Positions 34,180-45,200 of a stretch of 64,000 nt of DNA are shown here, piece after piece (positions within the stretch are counted from its first letter, which is position 1; the number at the start of each line of letters is the position of its first letter). The translations under genes and the position numbers were made by a program. Source of the stretch: Bacteroidota bacterium (GTDB lineage: Bacteria; Bacteroidota; Ignavibacteria; SZUA-365); contig JACZJN010000128.1 in assembly GCA_014860565.1 (NCBI GenBank), positions 39,989 through 103,988 of the forward strand. The letters are read 5' to 3'. A model generated the notes under the pieces. That model was not told where the DNA came from. It worked only from the letters and a program-made list of their open reading frames with translations, and made no database searches.

Positions 34180-36348
34180 TTATTGGACAATCTTTCCTGC
34201 CCGCAGCTCGCGTGCGAGACGGTCGAGACGATAAATGTTATTGATCGCCTCAATCATCGCCGCCGAATGCAGCGAGACGGTGCGATTCCCCATTTCCGGT
34301 GCAAAGATGAACTCACCGGGCAGGCTTTCGATGTTGCCGTCAAACGCAAGGCCCACGATCTCCTTATTGCGGTTGATCAACGGACTGCCCGAATTGCCAC
34401 CGATGATGTCGTTCGTAGAAACGAAGTTCAACGGCGTACTCATGTTGAAGTCCGCAGGCGGATTCAGCCAGCGCTCGGGAAGCGCCCACTGCTCGTCGTT
34501 GGGGAAAGAATAATGACGGTCGTACATACCGTAGAACGTGGTGTTCGGCGGAGCCTTGGTGCCATTGTACTCGTAGCCGTCAACCACGCCATCGCTGATG
34601 CGCAACGTGAAAGTGGCGTCGGGAGGAATCTCTGTTCCGTAGACATCGAACAGGGCGCGTCCGAGGAGCGTATTGTTGACCTGGTCGCGTGCGCGGACCG
34701 CATTCGCCACTTCACTGGCTGCCTCGCGGCGCGGAACTGCCATGCGTGCGATCGCGATGAAAGGATCGTTCGAGTTGTTGATCGATTCGGGGAAACCGGC
34801 GGCGAATGCCACGAACTTCGCAGAATCGGCGAGAATTGTCTCGCTGAGAAGACGATTCGCCGCATCAACGCAATTCTGTCCCTTCAGCGCAAGCTGCACG
34901 ATCGGATCATTGTCGCCGAGCATACGCCGCATCATCTGCAGTTTTTTGGCAAGCGTCAGACGCTCCATATCCATATCGGCCGACTTGTACTTGCCGAGCG
35001 CACGGAGTGTAACGCTGAGTCCATTGCCCTTGTAGGCATTGGCGCGATCTTCCTCGGACTTATTCAGTTCCCGCGTCAAGCGAACAAGACTCATTGCCTG
35101 GTTCAGATACTCGGGGGCTCCGAGAACCTCGAAACGGAGAGCAAGAAGATCCGGAGCAACAGAGCGCACTTTCTGACTCGATTCAGCGATTTCATCCCAC
35201 ACTTGACCATACTTGGCAGCCAATGCCGGCTTGTCCATGACCCGGGCACGGAATTTCTTGTCGAAGTCCTTGCGGCGCTGCATCAGCACATCGTTTTCCA
35301 GTCCACTGAGCTGTCCTTTATATGCCTTCTGGGAATTCGCCATGCTGAACAGCTTATTCGTCATTTCTTCCTTCTGCTCGGGATGCAGCTTCATGTACAG
35401 CTTCAACACATCGACATAGTTGTCGAGCAGGTTGGAAATCCAGGGGAACTGCACGTCGCGGTTGAATTCGAGCTGCGCGGCGGTACTCAGGCGGCTGGTG
35501 CTTCCCGGATTACCGATCGTGAAAACCAATTCTCCTTCAGAGGCGCCATTGGCGCTCCACTTGAAGAAGTGATCGGTCTTCAACGGCTTGCCGTCCTCAC
35601 CGTATACGCGGAAGAAATTACAATCGAGAGTATAGCGCGGGTAGGTGAAATTGTCATCGTCGCCGCCGAAGAAACCGAGTGAAAGCTCGGGCGAGAAAAC
35701 GAGACGCACATCGTCGTAGCGCTTGTAGATGTAGGCAGCGTATTTGCCGCCGTTGAAGAAGGTCACCAGCTGGCAGCGGTTTCCTGTTTCCACGGCCAGA
35801 GTTTCTTCAAGTTCGCCGATCTTCTTGTCGCGGGCAGCCAGACGCTCCTGATCGGTGGAGGCGGCATCCATCGCGCTGATAACCTGATCGGTTACATCTC
35901 GGATTTCAACCAGCTGTTCGACGAACAGACCGTCGACCTTACGCTCGTCGTCGAGTGTCGGGGCCATGAATCCGACGACCGTGAGGTTCTCGCCCTCTTT
36001 CGACACCTGTTCAACGGGATCACGCCCGCAGTGGTGATTGGTCATCACGAGACCGTCGGCACTCACGAATGATGCCGAGCACCAGGTGGCGAAGCGTAGT
36101 GCGGACATGCGCACATCGTCCATCCACTTCTGATCGGGAGCGAATTTGTATTCTTCCTTGAAATACTCCATCGGCGGATAGTCGAAGGTCCACATCCGTC
36201 CGTTGTCGAAGCGCTGCGCTTCGATGCTTTCGAGTTCGGCCTGCTTGGCCTTTTGGTAGGGAGTCAGTTCCTGTGTACTGCTGCAGCCCACAAACAATGA
36301 TGCAGCGAGGAGGAGGAACATCCCCTTCTGTACCAGTTTTCGCATCAT
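34180..36348 (-). CDS. S46 family dipeptidyl peptidase (DPP7-like) lipoprotein, copy 1
   Basis: A 722-residue exported serine peptidase that removes dipeptides from the N-terminus of oligopeptides. It has a lipoprotein signal (LFVG then Cys22). The S46 landmarks are MTNHHCGRD at about 103-109 (catalytic His), the GDDDNFTYPRYTLD region near 275, and TNDIIGGNSGSP with the nucleophile Ser near 653. The Gly in AFDGN near 671 aligns with the residue that is Gly in DPP7 and Arg in DPP11, suggesting preference for hydrophobic rather than acidic P1 residues; this rests on recalled alignments. AGGA precedes ATG 36348. It is a tandem paralogue of the next gene. Confidence 0.92.
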   Translation of the reverse strand: MMRKLVQKGMFLLLAASLFVGCSSTQELTPYQKAKQAELESIEAQRFDNGRMWTFDYPPMEYFKEEYKFAPDQKWMDDVRMSALRFATWCSASFVSADGLVMTNHHCGRDPVEQVSKEGENLTVVGFMAPTLDDERKVDGLFVEQLVEIRDVTDQVISAMDAASTDQERLAARDKKIGELEETLAVETGNRCQLVTFFNGGKYAAYIYKRYDDVRLVFSPELSLGFFGGDDDNFTYPRYTLDCNFFRVYGEDGKPLKTDHFFKWSANGASEGELVFTIGNPGSTSRLSTAAQLEFNRDVQFPWISNLLDNYVDVLKLYMKLHPEQKEEMTNKLFSMANSQKAYKGQLSGLENDVLMQRRKDFDKKFRARVMDKPALAAKYGQVWDEIAESSQKVRSVAPDLLALRFEVLGAPEYLNQAMSLVRLTRELNKSEEDRANAYKGNGLSVTLRALGKYKSADMDMERLTLAKKLQMMRRMLGDNDPIVQLALKGQNCVDAANRLLSETILADSAKFVAFAAGFPESINNSNDPFIAIARMAVPRREAASEVANAVRARDQVNNTLLGRALFDVYGTEIPPDATFTLRISDGVVDGYEYNGTKAPPNTTFYGMYDRHYSFPNDEQWALPERWLNPPADFNMSTPLNFVSTNDIIGGNSGSPLINRNKEIVGLAFDGNIESLPGEFIFAPEMGNRTVSLHSAAMIEAINNIYRLDRLARELRAGKIVQ

Positions 36349-36513
36349 GAAAATGTCCTGTAAGTATGAAAATGAGTGAGATGGCAAAACGTCCCGGGTA
36401 GGGCCAATGGGAAAGGTACAAAATTTCTGCAAGATCTTTAACCACCGGTAAATTCCGGCCAATTGTTATGATACGGAGTTGCATGCCCGAAGTTACATAT
36501 CCCTGTGCTGAAC

Positions 36514-36546
36514 ACAAAAAGAATGGACCGCCTGGTGACGGTCCAT
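36514..36546 (-). terminator. Rho-independent terminator after S46 peptidase copy 2
   Basis: On the minus strand, ATGGACCG (36546-36539) and CGGTCCAT (36530-36523) form an 8-bp stem with an 8-base loop, followed by a TCTTTTTG tract. It separates the two tandem peptidase genes, so each is probably transcribed from its own promoter. The rest of the 36349-36603 gap shows no firm promoter. Confidence 0.8.
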
Positions 36547-36603
36547 AACGAAACGACTGATCGATTGGGAAACACGCATCGGAAGATACGTTCCGATCGG
36601 ATG

Positions 36604-38784
36604 CTACTCCGTCGCGGGTAGGCTGCCGCGCTCGAGTTCGCGTGCAACGCGATCCGCTTTGAACACGTTGCGCACTGCCTCGAGGATACCGGAGGAATGC
36701 ACCGAAACGGTGCGGTTGCCTGCGTCCTCGGCAAATATGAAATCGCCCGGAAGGCTTTCAATATTACCGTCGAAAATCAGGCCCACGATTTCCCGATCGA
36801 TGTTGATCATCGGACTTCCTGAATTGCCGCCGATGATATCATTCGTGGATACGAAATCGAGAGGCGTCGAAAGATCGAGTCCCGGCGGCGGTGTTTGCCA
36901 GCGACCGGGCAGTTCCCAGTCTTCAACACCGGGATTCGAAAAATGACGATCGTACATGCCGTAGAACGTCGTGTTCGCCGGGGCTTTCGTCCCGTTATAC
37001 TCATACCCTTTCACGACGCCGTCGGCGATGCGAAGCGTGAACGTGGCATCGGGGGGAATATCGGTTCCGTACACGTCGTACAACGCGCGTCCGAGGAGCG
37101 TGCGGTTCACCTCATCGCGCGCACCGGTTTCCTGTGCGATTTCACTCGCGGCGTTCAGACGCGGTTGGGCCAGACGGGCGGCCGCGACAAACGGGTCTTT
37201 GCATTCGAGGATCGAGGCCGGGGCTCCTTCAACGAGAGCCGCGAGCTTGATCGAATCAGAGAGAATGGTACCTCTGATCAGGGTTTTGGCTGCGTCGACG
37301 CAACTGCGCCCCTGGAGCAACATCTGGACGACGGGATCGTCCTTACCCAGCTGACGTACCATGGATTTGAGCTGACGCTCGAGTGTCAGTTGTTCCATGT
37401 CGGGATCGATCGTGATCGCGCCAGAGAACGCACGCTTCATCAAGTCCATCTTCCCCCCCTTGAACTGGGCGTTGCGTTCCTCTTCCGGTTTTTGAAGCTG
37501 ATCCGCGAGCGCGGCGAGGCCCGCCGCTCTCGAGTAATAGCTCGATATTCCGAGTCCCCCGCTGCGAAGTCCATACAGATCCGATGACACGGTACGCATT
37601 TTCTCGCGGGTTTCCGCAATTTCCTTCCACACGTTGCCGTATTTCGCCTTCAGTTCCGGACTCTTCATGACCTCTGCCTGGAACTGGCGATCAAAGTCCC
37701 GGCGGCGCTGCATGAGCTTGTCGTCGCGGAGTCCGGCCAGCCGGCCCATGTAGGATTTCTGTCCGTTTGATATGCCGAGAATCTGCGTTTTCATTTCAAG
37801 TTTCTTCTCGGGATGCATTTCCACATACAGCAGCATCGCTTCCATGCGGTCATTGAGCAGATTGAAGACATACGGATACTGAACATCGCGATAGTATGCA
37901 AGCTGTTCCGCGGTGCTCAGGCGATTCGTGCTGCCGGGATTCCCGACGACAAACACCGGGTCTCCTTCCTTTGAACCCTTCTTGCTCCAATTGAAGAAGT
38001 TGTCGGGCTTGAACGGCTTTCCGTCGTCGTCGTAAAGGCGCACGAAGGAAAAATCGAGGCAGTAGCGCGGGTAGGTGAAATTGTCATAATCGCCACCGAA
38101 ATGCGCCAGCTGCAATTCGGGCGCCAGGACAAGGCGCACATCGCTGAAGCGTTTATACAGATACAGCGAGTAGCGGCCGCCGTGATACAGCGTGACCACC
38201 TGGGCGCGATTGCCGCTCTCCTTTTCCGCGGCAGTCTTGATTTCGTCGATTTTCTTCTCGCGTGCCTCGAGGCGCGCTTCGTCCGTGGGTGCTGCGTCCA
38301 TGGCGGAATGGATTTCCTTGCTCACGTCGCGGATTTCCATCAACTGTTCGAAATAGACGTCCGGAATCTTCCGCTCGTCAGCCAGCGTCTCGGCGAAGAA
38401 GCCGCTGCCAAGAAGGTTTTCACCCTCTTTCTGCACGCTGGCGAGTGTGCCGCGCACGCAGTGATGATTGGTCATGACCAGACCGTCGCCGCTGACGAAG
38501 GATGCGGAGCATCCGGTCGACATGCGAAGCGCCGAAAGGCGCACATCGTCGAGCCACTCCTGCGTCGGCCGGAAATTGTAGGTCTGTTGGAAATAGTCCA
38601 CGGGAGCCGCCTCGAAGGTCCACATCCGGCCGCTGTCGAATTTACCGGCACGGACCTGCTCGAGCTGCGCTTTTTTCGCCATGTCATACGACGACATCTC
38701 ACCGCTCGATCCGCAGCCGGAGAGCAGTGCGACGGTCATGACAACGGCGACGGAACGGAGTACGTTTCGTAGCATCATGTTCAT
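36604..38784 (-). CDS. S46 family dipeptidyl peptidase (DPP7-like) lipoprotein, copy 2
   Basis: A 726-residue paralogue of the downstream peptidase, similar along its whole length. It has a lipoprotein signal (LLSG then Cys24), MTNHHCVRG with catalytic His near 107-108, GDYDNFTYPRY, and NDIIGGNSGSP with Ser655. Gly673 in IFDGN again points to a DPP7-like S1 pocket. AGGA is five bases before ATG 38784. Such enzymes supply dipeptides to organisms that feed on protein, and the iorAB pair next door could use the amino acids released; that link is inference. The gap 38785-38969 upstream shows no firm element. Confidence 0.92.
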   Translation of the reverse strand: MNMMLRNVLRSVAVVMTVALLSGCGSSGEMSSYDMAKKAQLEQVRAGKFDSGRMWTFEAAPVDYFQQTYNFRPTQEWLDDVRLSALRMSTGCSASFVSGDGLVMTNHHCVRGTLASVQKEGENLLGSGFFAETLADERKIPDVYFEQLMEIRDVSKEIHSAMDAAPTDEARLEAREKKIDEIKTAAEKESGNRAQVVTLYHGGRYSLYLYKRFSDVRLVLAPELQLAHFGGDYDNFTYPRYCLDFSFVRLYDDDGKPFKPDNFFNWSKKGSKEGDPVFVVGNPGSTNRLSTAEQLAYYRDVQYPYVFNLLNDRMEAMLLYVEMHPEKKLEMKTQILGISNGQKSYMGRLAGLRDDKLMQRRRDFDRQFQAEVMKSPELKAKYGNVWKEIAETREKMRTVSSDLYGLRSGGLGISSYYSRAAGLAALADQLQKPEEERNAQFKGGKMDLMKRAFSGAITIDPDMEQLTLERQLKSMVRQLGKDDPVVQMLLQGRSCVDAAKTLIRGTILSDSIKLAALVEGAPASILECKDPFVAAARLAQPRLNAASEIAQETGARDEVNRTLLGRALYDVYGTDIPPDATFTLRIADGVVKGYEYNGTKAPANTTFYGMYDRHFSNPGVEDWELPGRWQTPPPGLDLSTPLDFVSTNDIIGGNSGSPMINIDREIVGLIFDGNIESLPGDFIFAEDAGNRTVSVHSSGILEAVRNVFKADRVARELERGSLPATE

Positions 38785-38969
38785 GCTGTTCCTGATGAAT
38801 GAGACATGTATGAGTGTTGGGATTCGATTCGAGAGTCTGTCATGGAGTGAAAGTACGAAAAATCGCGGATAATCGCGTCCTCTGTGTGGAATCTACGCGT
38901 GCCGAGCTAGGCAGACAATCCGTCTGATCCAGGGGAAAGCACCTGCGGGGAATCAGAACGCGATCCGTA

Positions 38970-39515
38970 TCAACCGCCGGGCAGGTATTCCGACGGAATC
39001 GAGACGCCCTGGCGCTCGTCCTCCCAGAGAATGGAAACGATCCACCAGCGATTGCCGTCGTTGAAAAGCTGCATGCTGTTGATGCCCCGTTTCAGCGGCA
39101 CCGGCGCATCGACGGAGGCGAACCCTTCGTAGGTACTGAACACCTGTGCGATGCTGCCAAAAGTATCCACCTTTCGTGCGATCTCTTTTTCGTAGAAACC
39201 GTTTGTCTTGAAATACTCGCCGGCGCGCCGGGTGTATTCCTCGACGCTGAACACGCGGAGGGAGAGATCCCCTTCGCCGCGCCAGATCACAGCTTCAAGT
39301 CTCGCATCCGGGATGAAAAGCGCCTGAAAGCGTTTCCAGTCTCGTGGTCCCGCAGGACCCGACACGCACGCGTACAGCGCTCCGATGATCGCATCGATCG
39401 AAGCGCCGTCAGAGGCGCGAAACGATTTCCGGTCGCCGGACTGCATGTCCGATGAGCAAAATGCCTGGGGAATGAAAGCGAAAACGAGCAGGAGGGAAAG
39501 AAGCAATCGCGTCAT
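38970..39515 (-). CDS. Exported NTF2/SnoaL-like protein, function unknown
   Basis: A 181-residue protein with a signal peptide (about 1-19) and a body resembling the NTF2/SnoaL cone fold used for small-molecule binding (IDAIIGALYACVSGPAGPRDWKRFQALFIPDARLE at the start, strand pairs QVFSTYEGFASV and SMQLFNDGNRWWIVSILWEDE at the end). No catalytic residues can be assigned. The frame is open to 39587, but ATG 39515 has GAGG seven bases upstream and starts a signal peptide. It is the last gene of the proposed polysaccharide operon, 68 bp after the outer-membrane protein. Confidence 0.72.
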   Translation of the reverse strand: MTRLLLSLLLVFAFIPQAFCSSDMQSGDRKSFRASDGASIDAIIGALYACVSGPAGPRDWKRFQALFIPDARLEAVIWRGEGDLSLRVFSVEEYTRRAGEYFKTNGFYEKEIARKVDTFGSIAQVFSTYEGFASVDAPVPLKRGINSMQLFNDGNRWWIVSILWEDERQGVSIPSEYLPGG

Positions 39516-39583
39516 GATTGTACCTCGACCGTGAGGAAGCAGATTCATTCCTCTGTATTCGTAACAATCACGCAAAAGTTGCC

Positions 39584-40969
39584 TCACCAGTCGCCCGAAA
39601 GCAAAAAAGCGACCTGATGCTCGTTAAAATCGTGATACCCGTTGTTCGACTGGTTCCGTATGAAGTTATAGGTCAGACCGACAGACAGACCGGTTCCGTC
39701 GGTGGAACGGAACAGTGGATACAGCGCCTGCAGCTGCAGCTGCAATCGGAGATCACGCCGCTGAGGATCTCCCGGCAGCGGTACACCGTTCAGATCCGCT
39801 GCCGTGCGGGGATAGCGTTTGTCGGAAAGCTGCAGCGTGTTTGTGGTACGGATTTTCCCCGGCAGTGCACCTTCGAACTGCAGGTGAATTTCATTGGACT
39901 GATACCCGTAATGGTCGTCGAAGATTTCATCCTCGGACGTCCCGAATATCGCTTCCTCATTGATGAATCGCGCCTCATTGGAAGGATTGCTGCGGCGGAG
40001 ATATGACAGCGCAAGTTCCGCCCCGGGGATGATGTCCCAGGCAATGCCGGCGGACAACACAACCTGCGTGGTAGACGGCGTCGAGAATTGCGAGATCACC
40101 GCTTTCGGAGGTATGACGCCGCCCTTTCCCTTGCCCGATTTTTTATCCTCGACCCAGAGCGTATCGCTCGTGCTTTCTGTGTACGATTTGGACCCGGCGT
40201 CCACCCCTGCGAACACTTCGAATCCGCCACCGATGGGTCGGTTGAACAGGAGCCCGCCCAAATGCTCGAGATGCGTGAATTGTTCGAGGTTCGGGTAGCG
40301 CTTGTATTGCACGGTATAATGCGGGCGCAGCATCACGCCGTTCCAGAGATGCAGGCGGAGGCGCATCAGCAAAGAGCCGCGCTGAAAATCGTAAAAATCC
40401 CAGATCTGCTGGTCGAAGCGTCCGCCCACCTGAGGAACGATAAACAGGTATGCCACTAGACTGTCGCTGAATACCTCCTGCTCCACCGGAGCTGCGGGTT
40501 CAGATGCCTCGGTGATCTCCTCAGCGTCCTCGGTGATCTCCTCAGCGTCCTCGGTGATCTCCTCAGCGTCCTCGGTGACATTGGTCTCCATCCCCTGGCG
40601 CGCTGGAGCGCGCCGCTCCAGATTCTCTTCATCCCCTTCCGCCACTTCCGCTCCTTCCGCCACTTCCGCTCCTTCCGCCCGATAATTCAGCTGAATCTGC
40701 GCATACGCCCCGAGTGTGTGCACGTGGTACGTGCGCTCGTTGTACGTGCGGAAGAGCACGACTGCCCCGTAATAATAGCCCTGGACGTATGTATTGTCGC
40801 TCTGCGTATCGACCGAAAGTGCGCCGAAAATGGAGTGGTAGACGTCCGCGCGTTTTTCGTAGAACGAGAAGCTGTTGTCATCGTACATGCTGGAGGTAAA
40901 CAGCGACAGATGCTGCGCCTCCGCAAGCGGTGCGATGAGAATCAGGAGCAATATCCATCGAATTTTCAT
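39584..40969 (-). CDS. Probable outer-membrane beta-barrel protein with repetitive acidic insert
   Basis: A 461-residue protein with a signal peptide (about 1-18) and strand-like segments throughout (SLLMRLRLHLWNGVMLRPHYTVQYKRYP, QVVLSAGIAWDIIPGAELALSYLRR, GLSVGLTYNFIRNQ), ending in an aromatic residue (GDW) as outer-membrane barrels often do. An acidic low-complexity insert near residues 97-160 is encoded by DNA tandem repeats, so it may be a surface or periplasmic loop that varies in length. ATG overlaps the stop of the glycosyltransferase gene (ATGA, 40966-40969). A role as the outer-membrane export partner is inferred from this coupling only. Confidence 0.72.
   Translation of the reverse strand: MKIRWILLLILIAPLAEAQHLSLFTSSMYDDNSFSFYEKRADVYHSIFGALSVDTQSDNTYVQGYYYGAVVLFRTYNERTYHVHTLGAYAQIQLNYRAEGAEVAEGAEVAEGDEENLERRAPARQGMETNVTEDAEEITEDAEEITEDAEEITEASEPAAPVEQEVFSDSLVAYLFIVPQVGGRFDQQIWDFYDFQRGSLLMRLRLHLWNGVMLRPHYTVQYKRYPNLEQFTHLEHLGGLLFNRPIGGGFEVFAGVDAGSKSYTESTSDTLWVEDKKSGKGKGGVIPPKAVISQFSTPSTTQVVLSAGIAWDIIPGAELALSYLRRSNPSNEARFINEEAIFGTSEDEIFDDHYGYQSNEIHLQFEGALPGKIRTTNTLQLSDKRYPRTAADLNGVPLPGDPQRRDLRLQLQLQALYPLFRSTDGTGLSVGLTYNFIRNQSNNGYHDFNEHQVAFLLSGDW
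40507..40578. repeat. 21-bp in-frame tandem repeat, 3.4 copies
   Basis: Three identical 21-bp units (40507-40527, 40528-40548, 40549-40569) and a 9-bp partial unit lie inside the outer-membrane protein gene. They encode repeated TEDAEEI on the minus strand. Perfect identity implies recent expansion or active slippage without frame change. Confidence 0.95.
40635..40680. repeat. 18-bp in-frame tandem repeat, 2.5 copies
   Basis: Two identical 18-bp units (40635-40652, 40653-40670) plus a partial unit lie about 57 bp from the 21-bp array in the same gene. They encode AEGAEV-type repeats on the minus strand and keep the reading frame. Confidence 0.93.
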
Positions 40970-42240
40970 GGCTGCTGCTCTTCAATCTTGAAGCGCCTGG
41001 TTTTGGCCCACGACATTGATTCCTTCCTGATCACATCCTTGTAAAACGCGAGTCCGACCACCACGAGCCACAGCTGGCAGTAGGTGAGATACATCACACC
41101 GATGAGCAGGAAGGCGAGCGGCGTGTCTTCACGGTCGTAGGAGAGTGCGAGCATGATCTCGGCAAAAAACAACACCACGGCCATCACCCAGACCAGTGTG
41201 TACGGACCGGGCAGCGGAATGGCGATGACACCGGAAACCGACAGCAGAAAGATAATATCGGAAATGAGGATCGCGACGAAAAAGACATAATACAGTGCGA
41301 TCGAGTACAGCAGTTCGAAACGCAGACGGAAGCTGGGAATGCTCTTGCGCTCCTTGAGGAACTTTTTCGAAACGTAGTTATTGCCGCGTACCCAGCGGGT
41401 GCGCTGCTTCAGCCATACGCCCCAGGTTTCTGGCTCCTGCTCCCAGGTCACCGCGTAGGGAATGAACTTGATTTTCCAACCCGCGATGTACATCCGGACA
41501 CTGAGCTCCGAATCTTCGGTGATCGCGCCTTCGTCCCAGCCGTTCATTTCCTCGATGACCTCGCGGCGCATGAGGAAGTTCGTCCCGGGCAGCGTCGCGA
41601 TGTGCAGCAGCTTCCATCGCCCTGCCTGCAGGATGGACTGGAAGCTGAGCGTTTCGATGTTGATGAAGCGCGTCAGCAACGTGCGCGTCTTGTTGACCGT
41701 GCGGAATTTTCCGAGCACGGCGCCCAGTTCAGGATGCAGTAATAGCTGGGCGGCCAGATGCCGCAGAGCGCGGGGTTCGGGCGTGTTGTCGGCGTCGTAG
41801 ATCGCGATGTACTGATGGGACGCCTGCGTCAGGCCGAGATTCAATGCGCGGGACTTGCCTTTCCCGCCCTGCCCTTCCGGGACGTCGTAGCAGATCACGC
41901 GCGCGTCGCGGGCTGCGAATTCCCGTACGATGTCGCCCGTGCGGTCAGAGCTGCCGTCGTTGATGACGATGATCTCGAGTCGATCGGCGGGATAGTCGAG
42001 CGCACACATCGCCTCGAGAGTTCGGCCGATAACGATTTCCTCGTTGTGAGCGGGAATGAGAATCGAAACCGGAGGATAGTCGAATTCCATGGCGTCCACC
42101 GTGCGAAGTTCGCGCTGCGAAGCGCTCTCATGGAAATATCCCGCGAGTGTAAGGAGCAGCTGCCAGCCGATCATGAACCATATCAGGATGACGGCGAGGA
42201 CGAACAGGCCGGCGGCTATTTGCTGAACGACCTCGATCAT
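40966..42240 (-). CDS. Processive family 2 glycosyltransferase, PgaC/YdaM-like
   Basis: A 424-residue inner-membrane polysaccharide synthase. After an N-terminal helix (about 8-32) the GT-A domain has DGSSD at 95-99, DADN at 149-152, TEDSELS from 241 and QRTRW at 279-283, the full D, DxD, TED and QxxRW set of processive enzymes such as poly-N-acetylglucosamine, cellulose and hyaluronan synthases. Three or four C-terminal helices (about 305-405) form the export channel. No PilZ domain is seen. ATG 42240 overlaps the stop of the deacetylase/hydrolase fusion (ATGA), and its end overlaps the outer-membrane gene. The sugar donor cannot be told from sequence alone. Confidence 0.9.
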   Translation of the reverse strand: MIEVVQQIAAGLFVLAVILIWFMIGWQLLLTLAGYFHESASQRELRTVDAMEFDYPPVSILIPAHNEEIVIGRTLEAMCALDYPADRLEIIVINDGSSDRTGDIVREFAARDARVICYDVPEGQGGKGKSRALNLGLTQASHQYIAIYDADNTPEPRALRHLAAQLLLHPELGAVLGKFRTVNKTRTLLTRFINIETLSFQSILQAGRWKLLHIATLPGTNFLMRREVIEEMNGWDEGAITEDSELSVRMYIAGWKIKFIPYAVTWEQEPETWGVWLKQRTRWVRGNNYVSKKFLKERKSIPSFRLRFELLYSIALYYVFFVAILISDIIFLLSVSGVIAIPLPGPYTLVWVMAVVLFFAEIMLALSYDREDTPLAFLLIGVMYLTYCQLWLVVVGLAFYKDVIRKESMSWAKTRRFKIEEQQP

Positions 42241-45200
42241 TGCGCGCCTCCTCCGACCGAGGCCGCCTGCGCGCGCCCGATTCTGTGCCGCCGGAGTCGC
42301 ACGATCGTGTAAAGAAAGAGAAGAAGGATCAGCGATACGATGCCAAAGAGCACGATGAACGTCGACGACCAAAGACTGGTGAGATTGATGCTATAGGAGA
42401 CGGTTCCTTCGGTGACGATGCGCACCTGATGGGAACCCGCGGGCAGCTGCACCGAATAACGCTCTATGCCTTCGCGGACCGGAACGTCAACCCCTTCGCC
42501 GTCGATAATGACTTCGATAGGTTCCTTGTTGGTCGTCACGAAACAACGCTCCTGGCTCTCGTAACTGAAGAATATGCTTCGTTCCCCCTCCTCGAGCGAG
42601 AGCAGCTTCCCCGTGCAGGAGAGAAGCGTTGCATGCAGTGTATTCGGGTCGAAATACCCCTCTCCTTCCTTCTCGAGAGTAACGACATGCCGACCGGCGG
42701 GGATCAGGAAGCGTCCGTCCCCTGCCGCGGTGCGTACGACGCCGTCGACGCGGACAAAGCGCTGATTCCGATTCAGCTGCAGGGTCAACGCGTGCGGCGC
42801 GGCAACGACGTACCCTGCGTCCGTCCGGCGAATGATCGCGCGCCCGGTGGAAGCGAAGGCGAAGAACGGAAAGTCCTGGGGATTGACGCTTGATTCTGCA
42901 TACACAAGCGTGCGACCGACCTCGCTGCTGGTTGCGCGATACAGATGGAAGGCCTCGATCCCCGACTGCACGAGCGTCGGGAAGGGTGTGGGATTCGATT
43001 CGCTGCGGAAGGAAAGGATATTCACGTCGAGTGCGAAATCATCCCCGAGCAATTCATGATACACTGCCGCGATCTGGTGGTAGCGTCGCGGGTCGTCGGA
43101 CCAGCGCGACATCGGGTCTTCGACCACGAGCGTGAAATCGAATTCCTTTTTCAATCCGATGATGCGTCGCATGTCCACTCCCTGCGAACGGCGCAATTCC
43201 GGAGTGCCGATCTGATCGAGCATCGTCACCATCACACCGAACCCCGGTCTGCTTCGTCGTATTTCATCCGCGAGTGTGAGCAACTGGCGATGCATGCGCA
43301 CGACGACATCCACCCGGTAGTCTTCGAAGAGACGCCAGGCGGCGGGATTCTTCTTCCAGAAGCGCGGCGAGGCTGCGTCGAACAGCTCTTTCGGATCGAA
43401 CCCGCTTCGCTGCTGGAATTCCGCACGGGCGCTCGGATGCATAGGTGCGAAACTGCCGGGCTCCATCGGACCGCGTACATCGGATTCGAAATACAGCTCG
43501 CCGATATTCACACCGTCGAAATCATGATTCGTCAGAAAACGCCGGTAGTCCCTGAGCATCGCCGCGACACAAGCGGAATCGGTCATTGCCAGCGGATATC
43601 GCCATGATGCGCGGTTGTCCACGCCATGCACGTTTTTCTCACGCCACTCCGGATGCGCCTCCCAGAATTTGTGACTGACCTGCGGTGGCTCGATCCATGC
43701 ATGGACGAGTATCCCGTTCTGATGACACAGGGTTATCAGTCGGTCGTAATCGTAGGTGTAGGAATGATAATCATGCCAGCTGCCGACATAGACCGCGCGC
43801 ACGCCGTTGTTCGCCCAGCGGCGTACCAGCGTTTCGATGGGAATATTGTTGCGGAAGCCCGGATCGAAATACAGTTCCAGTGCGTCACTGCGAAATACGG
43901 GGTGAAGATCGGCGAACTGTGCCACATATTGCATGAGGAAGGGATAGCGGCTGTAGCCCGCATCGCTGAGTGGGTCGAAGCGCGTACCCAGATACAGCAG
44001 TTTTCCGTTGCCGAACTGCCTGCCGATCACGACGGGTGCCTCGGTCTCAGGATCAGCGGCGAAGATGACGTCGCCCGGATCGACTTCAAATTTCTGCGAA
44101 GGAGTGCGGTATTGCCAGCTGACCCGTTCCTCGGGATACAACCGCTCACTCAGCCCTGTCAGAGAAAGCGTCGAGCCGGTGTATTTCAGCCCAAGCTCGA
44201 GCGCGAAATCCGTTTTCCCATCGGTGATCACGGTTCCGCCCTTGCGTACCCATTCCACCAGCGCGCTGAACTGCGGATTTTCGAGCCGCTCGACGGTGGC
44301 ATAAGGAACAACGAGCAGATTGCATCGCGACGCATCGAAGCGCCCGCCGACATGCAGGGTGTCGGGTATGATGCTGAGTGTACGAAAAGCGGATATGAAA
44401 CTCTGCTGATCGCGCAGGCCTCCTCCCGTCGCAAGCGAATCCCACAGCACCGTAACACGCATTTCAGCATGGGTTTCTACTTCTCCGAAGAAATCGTCGT
44501 ACCATGACCGCAGCGTGCGTGCGATGCGATCGATGAAGCCGTCTTCTACCTGGCGAATTTCCGTCGGTGTGGCGAGGTACAGCTCTCCGTTTTTCAGAGC
44601 GATGGATTTTTTGATGACGCCGCTCCGGCGCTGAGAGGAGACGGATGTGCGCGCAATGTTCCCCTCCCGGTCAAACCAATACTCGCGCAGATACTGATCC
44701 CTCAGCTCGATGGTGAAGTCTCCCTTCCCGGTGACGATCGCTTTGTCTCGGAGCCGCACCACGTTGGACTGCCGCTGCAGATCCATGAACGTGTATCCTT
44801 CCGCACGGAAACCGCGCACAAGGCGGCGCAGATTCTCGAGCGGCACGAAGGAATGGAAAAAGCAGGAAGCGAACCCATCGCGCACGCCCAGATTGACCCG
44901 GGCGTACTCGATCATGCGTTCGACCTGTGCGGCGGATGCCGAGGGATCCTGTGGATCGACGGGCACGTAGCCAAGATTCTCCGCGTAGAGCTTCTGCCCG
45001 TGGATGTCGCGGAAGATCGTATACGGAAAAAACTGCGTGTAGTCGGCATTGTCGATCGCGCAGCGCTGCTCCATGGCGGACGAAAAGATGGTGGACACGG
45101 CGTCGTACGTGATCATCGAACCGGTATAATGCGGGGTCTCCCAGACTATCGGATAGATCCCGTTGCGGATACACTCCTCGAGTCCGTCGGTGATCTTGTT

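Noticed and set aside
38858..38877. Possible minus-strand terminator after the polysaccharide operon (CGCG-ATTATC-CGCG then ATTTTT)
   Set aside because: The stem is only four base pairs; not convincing.
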